A stretch of DNA of 64,000 nt from Eretmocerus hayati (GCA_029851415.1 CM056742.1:53050954-53114953), one strand, 5' to 3'; positions 1 to 9,579 are shown, counted from the first letter of the stretch. Made by a program: numbers and translations. Notes: generated from the letters alone by a model not told the origin.

Positions 1-2
1 AA

Positions 3-1036
3 TCTGATACACTTAGCCCGGAGGCGCTTAAATTCAATACAATGTCTGTCAGACTTTTCCCTATCAGTATGCTTTAGCTGCTTAGACTTCAAATGCTGTA
101 ATTTTTTGTCAATTATTGAAGGAATAAGTTCAGAGGTGTACCATCTGGGGTAACTATCATTTTTAAGAATGAAACTTTTTCATAGGCACAAACTCATCGA
201 TGGGTCGAGATAAAGTTTCAGAAAAGGACTGCAAATTAGATTCAATATCTTTGTTATGATCAAAAGTACTTTCCCAATAGACATTAGAAAGATGTGTATT
301 GATTTGATCATAGTTTGCCCTAGAGAAGTCATACTGTTCGTTCTTCTGAGTAGTCAACCTACTGTGCGGCTCATGCAGCGATAACGGTACTTTGAATACA
401 AACGGAATATGATGATCATCAACTGTAGTAAGAATATCAGGAGCAGCAAAAGCAGATATATCACTTAAAGTACTGAGAAATAGATCTAAAGAATAGCCCT
501 TGTTATTGGATACTGGAAAAAATCGCTCATATTTAGGAAAGAGAAACCTTTTCTAACAATATTGGCACAAGTAGTGTTTCTTCCAATGATGTTTCCCACT
601 AATTCATACTTGAGGTTGGGCAAATTCACCCAATCAACACTAGGGAGATTAAAGTCACCCAACACAATTAGTTCACAATCTTGATAAGCAGCAGCCAGAT
701 GTTGAACAGCCTGGATATGATCCTTGTAGACAGATGGTGAAGATAGTGGAGGTATATAAGTGCAACCGATGATAATTTTCTTACTCGACTGAAAAGGTAG
801 ACTTGTTCGCAGTCATCTGAGATGAATTGACAGTCATGGGAGTTGAGTGACTTGTGAATAGCAATGAGTACACCACCACCATCTGGTACATTCACTGATA
901 GATCATGCCTGTCTCTTCTGTAAATATTGTAGTTGTCCAATCCAATTTCACTGTCTAATATACCACCATGGAGCCAAGATTCAGTTACAATGATAATGCT
1001 GGGTGCGCTTGAGAATAGATGAATATTATTCCTCAC
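3..1036 (-). pseudogene. LINE ORF2, apurinic-like endonuclease domain (frameshifted)
   Basis: The endonuclease nicks target DNA to prime reverse transcription. On the minus strand the frame 1036-668 gives a typical N-terminal half with TESWL, a YRRDR strand and GGGVLIAI. The reading then moves to another frame at about 690-360, giving GDFNLPSVDW and later DDHHIPFVF, which match the conserved GDFN and SDHxP catalytic motifs of LINE endonucleases. A third piece, 357-163, and the stretch 60-3 (EKSDRHCIEFKRLRAK) look like the linker before the reverse transcriptase. At least two frameshifts separate the pieces. No reverse transcriptase is present before the window edge. Confidence 0.8.
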
Positions 1037-1083
1037 CGAATGGAGTTTATTACGTATACTGCGAACATTTTGATAGTAGATGG

Positions 1084-1692
1084 TTAAGGAAAATTTGATG
1101 CACTACTTTGGCTGTTTTGATGTTGATTGAGTATTGATTGACCAGCAGGAACAATGGTTGGAGTACCCTTGATGTACCGTATAGTGAGATCCTTTTCCCC
1201 ATTATTAAGTCTTGTTTTTAGGCTGGCAGAAACCTTCTTGTACTGTGCCTGTTGACTCTTAGTTTTGTCAAAGCCTATTATGGTTTTACCAGGGATTTTT
1301 TCCCTATTTTTCATGTTCAGGTGAGGATCTTGGTTGTTAGAGAAAGTAACCACTGTAGGACGTATCTTGTTATTCAATGGATTGCCAATTCTAGATATAG
1401 ACAAATTCCTGGCATCCACAAGAATGTTCTTGAGTAAGTCAATAATTATAGCCTGATCAGTGGTAATGTTGTTGGTATCGTGTGCATTGAAGAATAGTAG
1501 ATTTCTAGATCTCAGTAAGCATTTCTGAGCCTTGTAGATTATGGTTTCCATATTTGCAGAGTTCAACGCTGAACTTACTTGGGCAGTATTAGATCTTTCT
1601 AACTCAGCATTGATATTAGCTATGTCTTGCTGAAGTTTAGGAATGGTATCAACAGCAGATTTCAAATTGACAATGTCATGTTGTGTGCGCAT
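1084..1692 (-). CDS. LINE ORF1-type RNA-binding protein
   Basis: This 202-residue open frame lies just upstream of the endonuclease block and on the same strand. The N-terminal ~60 residues are heptad-like (LKSAVDTIPKLQQDIANINA), as in coiled-coil ORF1 proteins. The middle has SRNLLFFN followed by RIGNPLNNKIRPTVVTF, the pattern of the RRM-like core of LINE ORF1 proteins (an RxG...K.RP.xV.F string). The C-terminal ~50 residues are polar and basic. ORF1 proteins coat the LINE RNA as chaperones in the ribonucleoprotein. The start is the first Met after the leader. The frame is intact, unlike ORF2. Confidence 0.7.
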   Translation of the reverse strand: MRTQHDIVNLKSAVDTIPKLQQDIANINAELERSNTAQVSSALNSANMETIIYKAQKCLLRSRNLLFFNAHDTNNITTDQAIIIDLLKNILVDARNLSISRIGNPLNNKIRPTVVTFSNNQDPHLNMKNREKIPGKTIIGFDKTKSQQAQYKKVSASLKTRLNNGEKDLTIRYIKGTPTIVPAGQSILNQHQNSQSSASNFP

Positions 1693-1977
1693 GTGCCGAA
1701 TTATAGGTTATCTGGCAAACTTGAATATATACTGCTGATTGAAGACGTGGAATATAAAGATTTTCATATCTTTGATCGATTATGATTCACAGCAACAAAC
1801 TTGTAAAAAAATAATAAGTTTGCAAAACGGCTAGTGATCACAATAAATAATATATGCAGAAGTAGAAACGCGGGACGACTGTGATTTATCCTCGTGAGCA
1901 CAGCAAATTCAATTCAATTCAATTATGAGGAAATCAGCGTTTCGGACTGATCCTGAATGACACGCGCATTTGCTAGG

Positions 1978-2175
1978 ACAAAATAGTACATTAAGTAACA
2001 AGGGTGCAAAGTACTTTTACGCACGAGTTCCCGAAATGAGTGCGCAAAAGTGAACTTTGCGCACAGTTGTAACTTCTGCAACGTGCGCAAAGTGTTTTGC
2101 GCCGTGCGCAAAAGTACCTTTGCGCACGATTCGCCGTGTGCAAAGTTTCACTTTGCGCACGAGAATTTCGGGAAC
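1978..2175. repeat. Palindromic cluster of TGCGCAAAG / CTTTGCGCA motifs
   Basis: The block opens with AAAATAGTACATT and ACAAGGGTGCAAA, a terminal motif also seen near 3674, 9870 (reverse) and 26225 (reverse). It then carries alternating direct and inverted copies of GTGCGCAAAG. The whole is a hairpin: CGAGTTCCCGAAA near 2025 pairs with TTTCGGGAACGAG near 2170. No coding potential is credible here. Open frames on both strands are by-products of the repeat. Confidence 0.7.
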
Positions 2176-2767
2176 GAGAGCTGAAAAGTTGCGCCCGTGT
2201 TGCTTACCATACTTTTTGTCATTGGCGCGGAAAGTTGTCCCCCGTGGCCTATAGCCTGAAAGGCGGGGGCGGAGAAGGCGCGGTCGGGGTGCAGGGGGCG
2301 GAGCCCCCCGCCTGAAAAAAGTTCTGAAAATGTATCATAAAAAAATTCCCCAATTGATATATTTTTTGTTACCACATCGTTGAAAGATGTTTGTTCCAAT
2401 TCTCGAAAGTGCCAATATCAGACGAATGTGGAATATGTGAGTGAAAAAAAATTATCGTAAGAATGGATTACGAAAATTTCCAAGATGAAAGACCAGACTC
2501 CATGGAAAGTATTATCGTCAAATTCTATGGCTAAAGATGGAAGCTCAAGTCATTTGAATATTCGTGCTTCAGTATATTAGTGTTGAAAATTCGGATGTCT
2601 ATCTATTATACTATTATGATTATTTTTTTGTTATAAGGTGGTTTCAATATGAACTATGTTGTCCACCTCACCGTAAATACTAATTATTCGAACTCTGTAA
2701 AGGTCCACTGGACCGTTTATCTCCAATAAAAAGAAAAAAAGAAAAAATTCCTTCTCAAGAGTCTTAA
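2176..2767. other. Intergenic, no gene seen
   Basis: A GC-rich patch (about 2220-2320, with GGCGGGGGCGGAG and GGGGGCGGAGCCCC) is followed by AT-rich sequence. I see no splice-bounded coding block and no repeat shared with the rest of the window. Confidence 0.5.
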
Positions 2768-3007
2768 CACGTTCACTGCGATGGGCCCCACCGGTGGGGC
2801 CCACGATATTTCGTTTTTCAATCTTTGCCGATTCATATTCGTCTGAAAAATCTTCCAAATAGGCATTTTCCTAGGTGTTTTAGTTTGTGAAGAGCATAAA
2901 TAACAAGTTACAACAGGATATTTCCTATATACTTTTCTAAATCGGAGAATAAGGGTCGAGATGAAGACGAACCAAAAATTACGAAAACTGCCTTCACAGT
3001 GACCGTG
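2768..3007. mobile_element. Non-autonomous piggyBac-type MITE, 240 bp, TTAA target duplication
   Basis: The element is flanked by TTAA at 2764-2767 and TTAA at 3008-3011, the duplication made by piggyBac transposases. Its ends are inverted repeats: CACGTTCACTGCGA at the left and, reverse-complemented, CACGGTCACTGTGA at the right. Just inside the left end, 2783-2802 is a perfect 20-bp palindrome (GGGCCCCACCGGTGGGGCCC). There is no ORF, so it must have been moved by a transposase from elsewhere. Confidence 0.8.
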
Positions 3008-3011
3008 TTAA

Positions 3012-3489
3012 TAAGAGGAATCTCAAATCATCATACAGGCATCAATCTCAAGATTTGAATAATCATACAAATACATTGTGATGAGGATAAAATTTCAAAG
3101 TGAAATACACAGAATCCGTCTAACAATTTATTATACAAATTTGTAATATTTTGAATATTCAACATTTTTTTAAATTGATAAATATCCTACTTTTGAGACA
3201 GTGGTCAACATGAATCCCATCATATTATTCTAGAAACTCTCACATATTTTTCCGAGTCAGTACATAGTTATCTGAATTAATTATTTGACACGAATATCCA
3301 AATCAACAATTAAGTACATTTACTCTCATTCAATAGGACACTTTGTCTCAGTGTTTGAGCTTTATCAAAAACAAAACTCCACATTGTGGGTACACGAACA
3401 TAAGATAATTCTTTATACGGAACAAAAATAGAAATTCTCACATATCTATTTGAGTTGAACCAAATCAACAAAAAAGATAAGACCTCGAA
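3012..3489. other. AT-rich intergenic, no gene seen
   Basis: The sequence is AT-rich and has no coding block with domain similarity. Possible weak duplications (CTCACATATTTTTCCGAGT near 3240 and CTCACATATCTATTTGAGT near 3436) were not resolved. Confidence 0.4.
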
Positions 3490-3660
3490 GATTCGAAATT
3501 CAATTCCAAATTTGCGCACGAATTGGCGAACTTTGCTCACGATCAAGCCAACTTTGCGCACGGTTGCGGCAAGTTTGCGCACGATTTTGAACTGAAAATC
3601 GTGCGTAAAAAAATTTCACTCAACTTTGCGCACCGCACACTTAACTGCAAAGTAACTTTT
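3490..3660. repeat. Second cluster of TTTGCGCAC motifs
   Basis: At least six copies of AACTTTGCGCACG or close variants occur in both orientations, spaced about 20-30 bp apart. They continue the family seen at 1978-2175, and the cluster directly abuts the hairpin repeat at 3672-3900. Confidence 0.65.
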
Positions 3661-3671
3661 TCGCACAACTT

Positions 3672-3900
3672 TACGCACATAATGGCAAAATAGTACATTT
3701 CGATACAAGGGCGTAAAACATTTTATTCGCGTCCGAGTGATGGGTTTCCGGCCCGAGCCGCAGGCGAGGGTCGGAATCATCACGAGGATGCGAATAATAG
3801 GTTTTACGGCCGTGTATCTAACTATACTTTTCGATAAACTGTGAGTAAAAGTCGACAAACTGTGCGCAAAGTGCACTTTTACGCACACTGTATCGAAAAA
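3672..3900 (+). repeat. Hairpin-bearing dispersed repeat (copy 2 of 4)
   Basis: It opens with AAAATAGTACATTTCGATAC and AAGGGCGTAAAAC. A ~30-bp arm (GTAAAACATTTTATTCGC, then TCCGAGTGATG) pairs with its near-complement at about 3779-3823. The loop carries a smaller hairpin, TTCCGGCCC/GGGTCGGAA, around GAGCCGCAGGCGA. TGCGCAAAG motifs follow. A close inverted copy is at 26033-26235 and a shorter one at 9780-9880. The same sequence in several places marks it as a mobile or terminal repeat. Confidence 0.7.
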
Positions 3901-3989
3901 GTGGTTTTTGATCGTCTGAGCGCAAATGAGTCATTTGCACACTGTTTGTTGCTTTTCCTTTTCTGCTCCCAGAAGATCAAAAACCATAG

Positions 3990-4290
3990 CATGACACTCG
4001 GGCGCAATGGTTTTCGCTTTTTCGTGACTACACGGAGAGACTGAGGAGAGCGTGAGGCTTGAATTTTCGCTCGCATCGCGCACCTCATAATCCCCAACGC
4101 GTTGCGCATTCAGATATCATCGCCTGCCGCGTTTGGCGCCGAAAGCCGAACGCGATCGAGGACCCAACGCGTGGAACTTGCTGGGTGAATGCATAGCGCG
4201 ACACCTGACAATGATCAGGTAGCAAGCGTTGGGCAAAATTTCCGCGAACATGAGAGATGCTCATCGCGCAGCCCGACAGTGTACCCAAAT
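3990..4290 (+). repeat. Left inverted repeat of the putative transposon
   Basis: A GC-rich segment that contrasts with AT-rich surroundings. It shares the blocks TGGTTTTCGC, ACACGGAGAGACTGAGGAGA and AGATGCT..GCGC with the reverse complement of 9580-9850. It ends about 140 bp before the proposed first exon, so it may also hold the promoter. Confidence 0.55.
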
Positions 4291-4428
4291 TGGCTCGAGT
4301 AATCGCAAGTCACCGTTTCTCTGTTTGTCTCGTATCATATTAGTTAGTCGATTGCCGTGATGTGAAAGTAGCTCATCATTGGTTTGCTGTGGTACCTGTG
4401 ATCTATATATGTGTAGTGTCTTTCTAGA

Positions 4429-5163
4429 ATGCAGAGCTACAACACGGAATGCAGCGGAGATCAATTTTCGCCAGACTTGCGATTGAATAATTCTGCATAT
4501 GGAGAGAATCAATCTAATGGTAAGTACTATCAAATCTCAAGTCCGCGGCCGATTTTTTGTCAACTCGGGTTCTCATCGATGAGAAGGATGAAGAATGATT
4601 TTGAACTCATGATAGATTGTTCAAAAAATGTGCACAAAGTCGCACAGAAGGTTTCAACAGTGAGTTTAGTTATTGCGAAATTTCGAGAGAGAATTACGTT
4701 TTTCGTGCTGTTTGCGCGTCGGCAAAGGTTTGTAAACATCTCCGAAAGTCATGTTATTCATTACCGCTTCAAACGTTGAGCGTCATTTTGAATTCATACG
4801 ATTTCAGATAATCTTGCAAATGGATTGTGTAGCCCGTTAGTGATGAGTCCTCTTCAGCCAATTTTTGAAAATATTGGTGCTTCAAACGATTGTGGAGTGT
4901 CTTGCAGCTACACTTACGATCGAAGCATGCAAACATTCACCACCAATTTTCCTAAGAATCCGCATGTCGTATCCAATGCATTTCATGCCACTCCTCCATC
5001 GACGGCCACCTACCAGACCACTCCCAAAAGAAGAAGAATCGAAAATAATACTAACGATTCACCGAATGCACCTAGCCCCTCAAGTATCAACATTAGAGAT
5101 CTTCCAAAAAGTAATGTCGATCAGTCTCGACTGGATTCACCTGCTGCAATTCAAAGTTACTGA
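4429..5163 (+). CDS. Transposase-like gene, exons 1-2 (N-terminal region)
   Basis: Exon 1 is 4429-4519: ATG, 30 codons and one extra base, with donor GTAAGT at 4520. Exon 2 starts at 4808 after ACGATTTCAG. The join keeps phase (G+AT gives Asp) and reads DNLANGLCSPLVMSPLQPIF. The frame stays open to a stop at 5161, so the true donor must lie a little before it and is not obvious. The product is rich in Ser, Pro and Asn, has a basic patch (PKRRRIE) that could be a nuclear localisation signal, and has no recognisable fold. This is typical of the disordered N-terminus ahead of the SAM-like part of this family. Confidence 0.55.
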
Positions 5164-5233
5164 TATCAATTTTCAATTAGAGTGAACAATTTCGTAGGGA
5201 AATTTTTTTCATTTCATTTCATTATCATTCAAG

Positions 5234-6010
5234 GACCACTAGCTGATTTGAGTAGTAATCAAGTATATCAATGGATACACAATTCTGGTTTCACTGGAAT
5301 TTGTATCTTCGAAGAATATTCGGAATATGAAAAAACGGGGAACGACGAAAAGTTTGATGCTATTAGACTCGAGTGCGCTAAAATTGTAATGAATCAGCAG
5401 ATGAGCATTCTGTGTAGAGTGAGTGTTTCGAACAGTGTCATAATCAAATTACAATACATTTTGACCATCATAGCTATAAATTCCTATCTTGTATATTTTA
5501 AATATTTGGAATAGTAATGATGTTGAATTTTTTTCAGCGTGCACAAAGATACGTACTCACGCCTGCTGTCGATGACTTTAATCTGTTTTCCCGCTGAGGT
5601 GCGTTATAAGAAAGCACACCTATGGTTCAAATTGAGCGAAGTTGGAAATCATTCCCAAGGTGTTAACGTCTCGGCCTATGGTTTCTTGCGAAATCGTGGT
5701 CGGTTCCATCAGGTCATCCTAACAGAAAAATCTGACAGCAAAAAGGAAGAAAATAGTAAGTAGATTGTGTCTCAGGTCACAAACGGATAACTCGAAGTTG
5801 AATAATGACTGTACTCATTTTTACAGGCAAATTCGTATCCCTCTATGATGCGTTCAAGAACATCAAAAGCGTCGACCAGAGTGCCATCGACCTCTGGGAC
5901 AAATTGCAAGCAATGCGGATAATTCTTTTCAAATCTTCAACGATTCGCAGCGTTACTCTGAACATACCCGCTTTGAGTACGACGGAGGGGTTAGAATTGG
6001 TAAATTGAGC
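5234..6010 (+). CDS. Transposase-like gene, middle exons with SAM-like segment (damaged)
   Basis: An exon at 5234-5418 (acceptor ATCATTCAAG, donor GTGAGT) encodes LADLSSNQVYQWIHNSGFTG followed by an acidic stretch, reminiscent of a SAM domain (a Trp/Ile-rich helical protein-binding fold). The next acceptor (TTTTTTCAG, 5537) opens RAQRYVLTPAVDDFNLFSR, which meets a TGA at 5595 three codons from a good donor (GAG/GTGCGT). The competing frame 5539-5763 runs on without a stop. After another acceptor at 5827, a frame to 6008 reads KFVSLYDAFKNIKSVDQSAI. The exon joins here are uncertain, and the stop suggests mutational damage or an unrecognised splice choice. Confidence 0.45.
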
Positions 6011-6021
6011 CCTGTTATCTG

Positions 6022-6886
6022 ATGTTTTCTTTAAAATTACACGCTATCAATTCTAATCTGAACTTAATCATTGAAGAGCTGAGGAGAGATTATCTGAATT
6101 TTCACCCGAAAAAAGTTAATCAGATGGTCGAGAGGTGGCCGAACGTAGCCAGATTAATCGTTGATTATGCCCACGAGAAGAGCTCTAAGAGAAACAAAAA
6201 AGATGTGGAACTCGAAGGTCGACTTAAGAAATGGTCATGGTTACCTCAGAACAGTCAGTATTGTTACAAAAGTCTTATTCTTTCTCTTGATAGTCCATTT
6301 ATTTAGATCATATCCATTCACAGCTCAAGCCCTACTTCTGCTACCTGTAGTATTCGATGCATCTAAAGTCCCTAACAGTAAGATTAAGAAGGATAATATT
6401 GATAGATGCTTCTTTGATTTCATCCAGGTATGTGTAGCATTATTACTGCTGGAACTGATGAGATGAATACGACAATAATCACATAATCTCTTTCTTGTAG
6501 TTTGAGGAGAAAAAGACTTTTGAAATGTTGTTGGAGCTATCACAGCAATCTTTAAACAAATTAGTAGGAAAGAAAGAATCAACTATTACCCCTCGTGTGG
6601 TCTTGCACGGCAAAAATGTCCAGACTGCGAGGCCGTTTGTAGTCCTGACTGAATCCACTTATTACAAGGCAAGTGATTTAATTGAAGCAGTAGATTCATG
6701 TTACAAAGTTATCAAGGGGCTGTATATGATTTCCAAATTTGGAAAACCAATTCCTCACGTATGGTGTTTTCTCGAAAAATTTGTTTATGAAATTCATGAC
6801 GAACACGATGGGTATAAGGGAGTGGATATACTCATTGGTAATCTAGAACGAATTCGGGATTTCAAAAGTAGTATTGTTGATAACTG
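6022..6886 (+). CDS. Transposase-like gene, conserved middle region
   Basis: Three blocks read in order. 6022-6306 gives a helical stretch (LNLIIEELRRDYLNFHPKKV). 6307-6428 gives YPFTAQALLLLPVVFDASKV and ends at donor CAG/GTATGTG. 6502-6886, after acceptor TTCTTGTAG, gives FVVLTESTYYKASDLIEAVD, CYKVIKG and HVWCFLEKFVYEI. From memory, these match an unnamed protein family common in hydra, fish and arthropods: an N-terminal helical domain, a P.ii.lG..... FVV.....Y ... A.D.C.K.. block, and a VW.F.q stretch. No function has been assigned to this region. GT-AG introns of about 70 bp separate the blocks. Confidence 0.6.
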
Positions 6887-7117
6887 AAAGCATCAAAGGT
6901 CCAGTGTTTTTGTATGATCATGATCTGTTAGAGTATTTTAATGGAAAACTTTCTGTCTGTGTGTCATTTTTTATCTCGAGAGAATCCCAATTGGGGAATG
7001 GTTGTCTGATTGTAATTTTTTACCTTGAAAGAATTTTGACTGAGAAGTATTCGTCTAGACGTAATCTTCTATCTGTGATTTTTAATTCTCGTTAGCCTCG
7101 TCTTTTAAGCTTACACG

Positions 7118-7609
7118 ATGATATCCATCGAAGAATTCAAGAAGAAGTTATTGGCCTTTACGGTGGATATGTACAACGATCCCGCTATCCCGCGCTCTGT
7201 TATTGATAATTATCTCGTCAAAGTACAGAATCTCTTAAGCGATACTATAGTGCCATATTTGTGCGAGGGCGTTCAGATGCTGATAGCAAATGATTGCTCC
7301 CGCAGTATTTGCGGAGCCGTCAATGCATTTTTTCAAGATAATAGATTTCCTTTCGATGCGATGCTCACTGAAAAAAACTGCGTCAAACTTTACAAAAAAG
7401 CTAATATCTTCGTCCAACCAGAGAAACATGTTGTTGGTCATGAAAAAATTTTTGTCATTGTTGATTTTCTCAAAATTGAAGTTGAATATGTTCGATGCGA
7501 GATCGTGCACGTCCCTCTGAAACGTTCATTGACACTGATTCTCGAAACTTCTGGGCTAATTGAATTGATCGACCGGCATCTCGACGAATTAGAAAATGAG
7601 GATGACTGA
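7118..7609 (+). CDS. Transposase-like gene, exon upstream of the catalytic-like region
   Basis: The open block of 163 codons follows an acceptor-like CTCGTTAG at about 7095. It encodes a helical stretch (PRSVIDNYLVKVQNLLSDTI), then DAMLTEKNCVKLYKKANIFV and a hydrophobic-basic VPLKRSLTLILE. The pattern (RS.V......, F..l.TE......l...g.f..P, PL+..l...le) is shared with the same animal family, where it directly precedes the DDFE..NPLG block. It ends at 7609 just ahead of a TTTCAG acceptor at 7616, consistent with a short intron or a frame change. Confidence 0.6.
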   Translation: MISIEEFKKKLLAFTVDMYNDPAIPRSVIDNYLVKVQNLLSDTIVPYLCEGVQMLIANDCSRSICGAVNAFFQDNRFPFDAMLTEKNCVKLYKKANIFVQPEKHVVGHEKIFVIVDFLKIEVEYVRCEIVHVPLKRSLTLILETSGLIELIDRHLDELENEDD

Positions 7610-7633
7610 GTTTCAGATATTCATCAAGGGGAA

Positions 7634-8608
7634 ATGATGAAAAATAAAAAGGCTCAAGATGGAGGGGAAAGGAAATATAATATTCACATTTGGATTGACG
7701 ACTTAGAACCCGGTAATGGAATGGGCAGCGCGGCTGGCGCCCAAAAATTATGTGCAGTATTTGCTTCTTTACCATTTCTCCCTCCACACATGGCGTCTAA
7801 GAATGTAAATATTTTGCTCGCATCAATCTTTTATGCTAAGTTCCGGTCTGCCTTCGGAAATGCAGCGGTTTTCCACAAGCTCATAGATGAACTAAATGAA
7901 ATTTCTGAGCATGGCATATATATTCAGACGGCCTCGTGCGCTACGAAAATTCAATTTCGACTTTCATTGATCCTTGGAGATAATTTAGCCCTGAATGAGG
8001 TTTTGGGATTTTTCTGGAGTTTTGTGGCTCTAAGATTTTGTCGAATATGTCTAGCCACCAAAGATATGTGCCGGACCATGTGTGTGTCTGATATGAGCTT
8101 AGCAAGGAACCCCATTAATTATGCAATCCATTCCAAAATCCCATCTTCAAAAAACGGTTTGAAAGAGTTTTGTGCTTTCAACAAAGTAATAGATTACGAG
8201 GTCCCAGTCAGTAAGAGTGCAGATCTTATGCACGACGTAAGTGGTGGTATCATACCCTATACCTTGTCCAAAATTTTAACTGCACTGATCATCGATGAAG
8301 AACTCTTTTCAGTGCAAGAGTTCAATTCTGCCTTAGATAGATTTGATTTTGGACCAGAACAAAATAAACCTCGTCACATATTTATAAAACCAAGCAAAGA
8401 AAAGACTACTATCAAGGGGTGCAAGCAAAAGATTAAGATCAAACAGTCCGCTTCTGAGGCTCTTTGTTTATGTAGATACCTAGGTTTAATCATAGGCACA
8501 ATTGAGGGCAAAAAATACCCCGGTCAAATAAACATTGGGAGCTTTATAAAGTTCTCCGATCAGCTGTTGACATTGTTACAGCGCCAAATTATCTTCGAAA
8601 TGATTTGA
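7634..8608 (+). CDS. Transposase-like core, N-terminal part
   Basis: This 324-codon block is the best-conserved part. It starts with HIWIDDLEPGNGMGS and AAGAQKLCAVFASLPFLPP, followed by LILGDNLALNEVLGF, a Cys cluster (RFCRICLATKDMCRTMC) and SKSADLMHDVSGGIIPY. The acidic positions in IDDLE, GDN and MHDVSGG fall where KDZ-like/other DDE transposases carry catalytic or structural acids, but assignment to KDZ is my inference. The stop at 8606 interrupts a family-typical stretch that continues immediately in another frame from 8604, so a single-base indel is likely near 8600. Confidence 0.65.
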   Translation: MMKNKKAQDGGERKYNIHIWIDDLEPGNGMGSAAGAQKLCAVFASLPFLPPHMASKNVNILLASIFYAKFRSAFGNAAVFHKLIDELNEISEHGIYIQTASCATKIQFRLSLILGDNLALNEVLGFFWSFVALRFCRICLATKDMCRTMCVSDMSLARNPINYAIHSKIPSSKNGLKEFCAFNKVIDYEVPVSKSADLMHDVSGGIIPYTLSKILTALIIDEELFSVQEFNSALDRFDFGPEQNKPRHIFIKPSKEKTTIKGCKQKIKIKQSASEALCLCRYLGLIIGTIEGKKYPGQINIGSFIKFSDQLLTLLQRQIIFEMI

Positions 8609-9278
8609 CGGTCTTGAGGTGTTAATTTATGAACACAATTCGCAGTACATCGCTTTGTATGGCAATCTCAAACCGAAGATGCATTTTTGGTTGCATTATA
8701 TAGAAATAATGTTACTCGTGGGACCAATCGTTAAATTTTGGGGTATGCCGTTCGAGAGAAAAAATAAAGAACTCAGATCAATTGCCACAAGCATAAGCTC
8801 ATCTGTAAATTTACTGTGGTCAATTGCTTATCGCTATCAACTTAGTTTCTGTAATATCCAGCAAAAGGTTATGAAAACCATTCCGCTCATCAATTTAGGT
8901 ACTATCTTGAATCCTGCAGACTATGAACTAAGTATCTATAAAGAGCTCAAAGAGTTCTGCCCCGCAGTCTCATTTTCTTGGGTTGAAGTCAGGAGTAAAA
9001 ATTTCAAAAAAGGTACGGTTGTTTTGATTGAGTCTGGAGTAGAATACCCGGTTTTCGGGCTCCTCGAAGAAATCATTATGGTTAACGAACGGCTGTACTT
9101 CTTAATGTATAAGTTGAAAATTCTCTACTTTGACGAGCACTATCACGCATATCACGTAGAAATTCCGGAAACACCAACAGAATTCGTGAATGCGTTACTA
9201 TTGCCACCCAATGTACAAAGCATACTCGCCAAAATCGACGATTTATTGTTTTTAGCCACTAGGCATCAAATAAGATGA
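8604..9278 (+). CDS. Transposase-like core, C-terminal part (after frameshift)
   Basis: The reading frame resumes as FDGLEVLIYEHNSQYIALYG followed by NLKPKMHFWLHYIEIMLLVG and WGMPFERKNKELRSIA. These are the LKPK.HF.LHYP and W.mrFE.K+..l+ signatures that follow the DMHD block in this family. The end of the frame (LLFLATRHQIR) matches no domain I recognise. The stop lies about 300 bp before the right inverted repeat. A one-base frameshift relative to the block ending at 8608 would truncate the protein, so the gene is probably inactive in this copy even though most codons are intact. Confidence 0.6.
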   Translation, partial: FDGLEVLIYEHNSQYIALYGNLKPKMHFWLHYIEIMLLVGPIVKFWGMPFERKNKELRSIATSISSSVNLLWSIAYRYQLSFCNIQQKVMKTIPLINLGTILNPADYELSIYKELKEFCPAVSFSWVEVRSKNFKKGTVVLIESGVEYPVFGLLEEIIMVNERLYFLMYKLKILYFDEHYHAYHVEIPETPTEFVNALLLPPNVQSILAKIDDLLFLATRHQIR

Positions 9279-9579
9279 GAATCTGTGCGATAATAGTTGA
9301 ATTTTGTCGAAAAGCTATTTTTCATGTATATATGTATAACTTGATAGTAAGTGAGATACTTTTGTGTAACTGCGGAATTGAATTTCAATACATATTAATA
9401 TAGAAAGGAGTGAGATTACCCTAAAGATTGTGATAATTTTTATTGACAAACCTTGAAATCAGCAAAATACCTAACCATCCTCGAAACTTGTTCAAACTTT
9501 TTAATATCGATTCTCTACCACAAGCAGAGAATGAGTCGTAGAACTTCCGCGAAATATCTATTATTCTCTGCTCTTCGGG
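9279..9579. other. 3' flank of the transposase-like gene
   Basis: AT-rich sequence with no second gene. It probably holds the 3' untranslated region. I see no canonical AATAAA that I would call with confidence. Confidence 0.35.

Larger units (their letters stand above)
1..1925 (-). mobile_element. LINE (non-LTR retrotransposon), 5' half, running off the left edge
   Basis: Read on the minus strand, this stretch has the order of a complete LINE 5' end: a short leader (about 1925 to 1693), ORF1 (1692-1084), then the endonuclease start of ORF2 (from 1036 down to base 1, continuing outside the window). The 5' junction lies near 1900-1925, beside a short AATTC repeat. ORF2 is broken by frameshifts, so this copy is not active. 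The clade is probably CR1/Jockey-like, judged from the endonuclease motifs and a coiled-coil ORF1. The reverse transcriptase would lie left of the window, so the clade is inferred. Confidence 0.8.

Noticed and set aside
2057..2399. Open frames on both strands across 2057-2399
   Set aside because: They arise from the TGCGCAAAG repeat and GC-rich sequence, overlap each other on opposite strands and show no domain.
3720..3830. Bacterial-style intrinsic terminator or REP-like hairpin (GCCGCAGGC core)
   Set aside because: The hairpin is striking, but the context is eukaryotic and it is dispersed as part of a larger repeat, so a mobile-element end is the better explanation.
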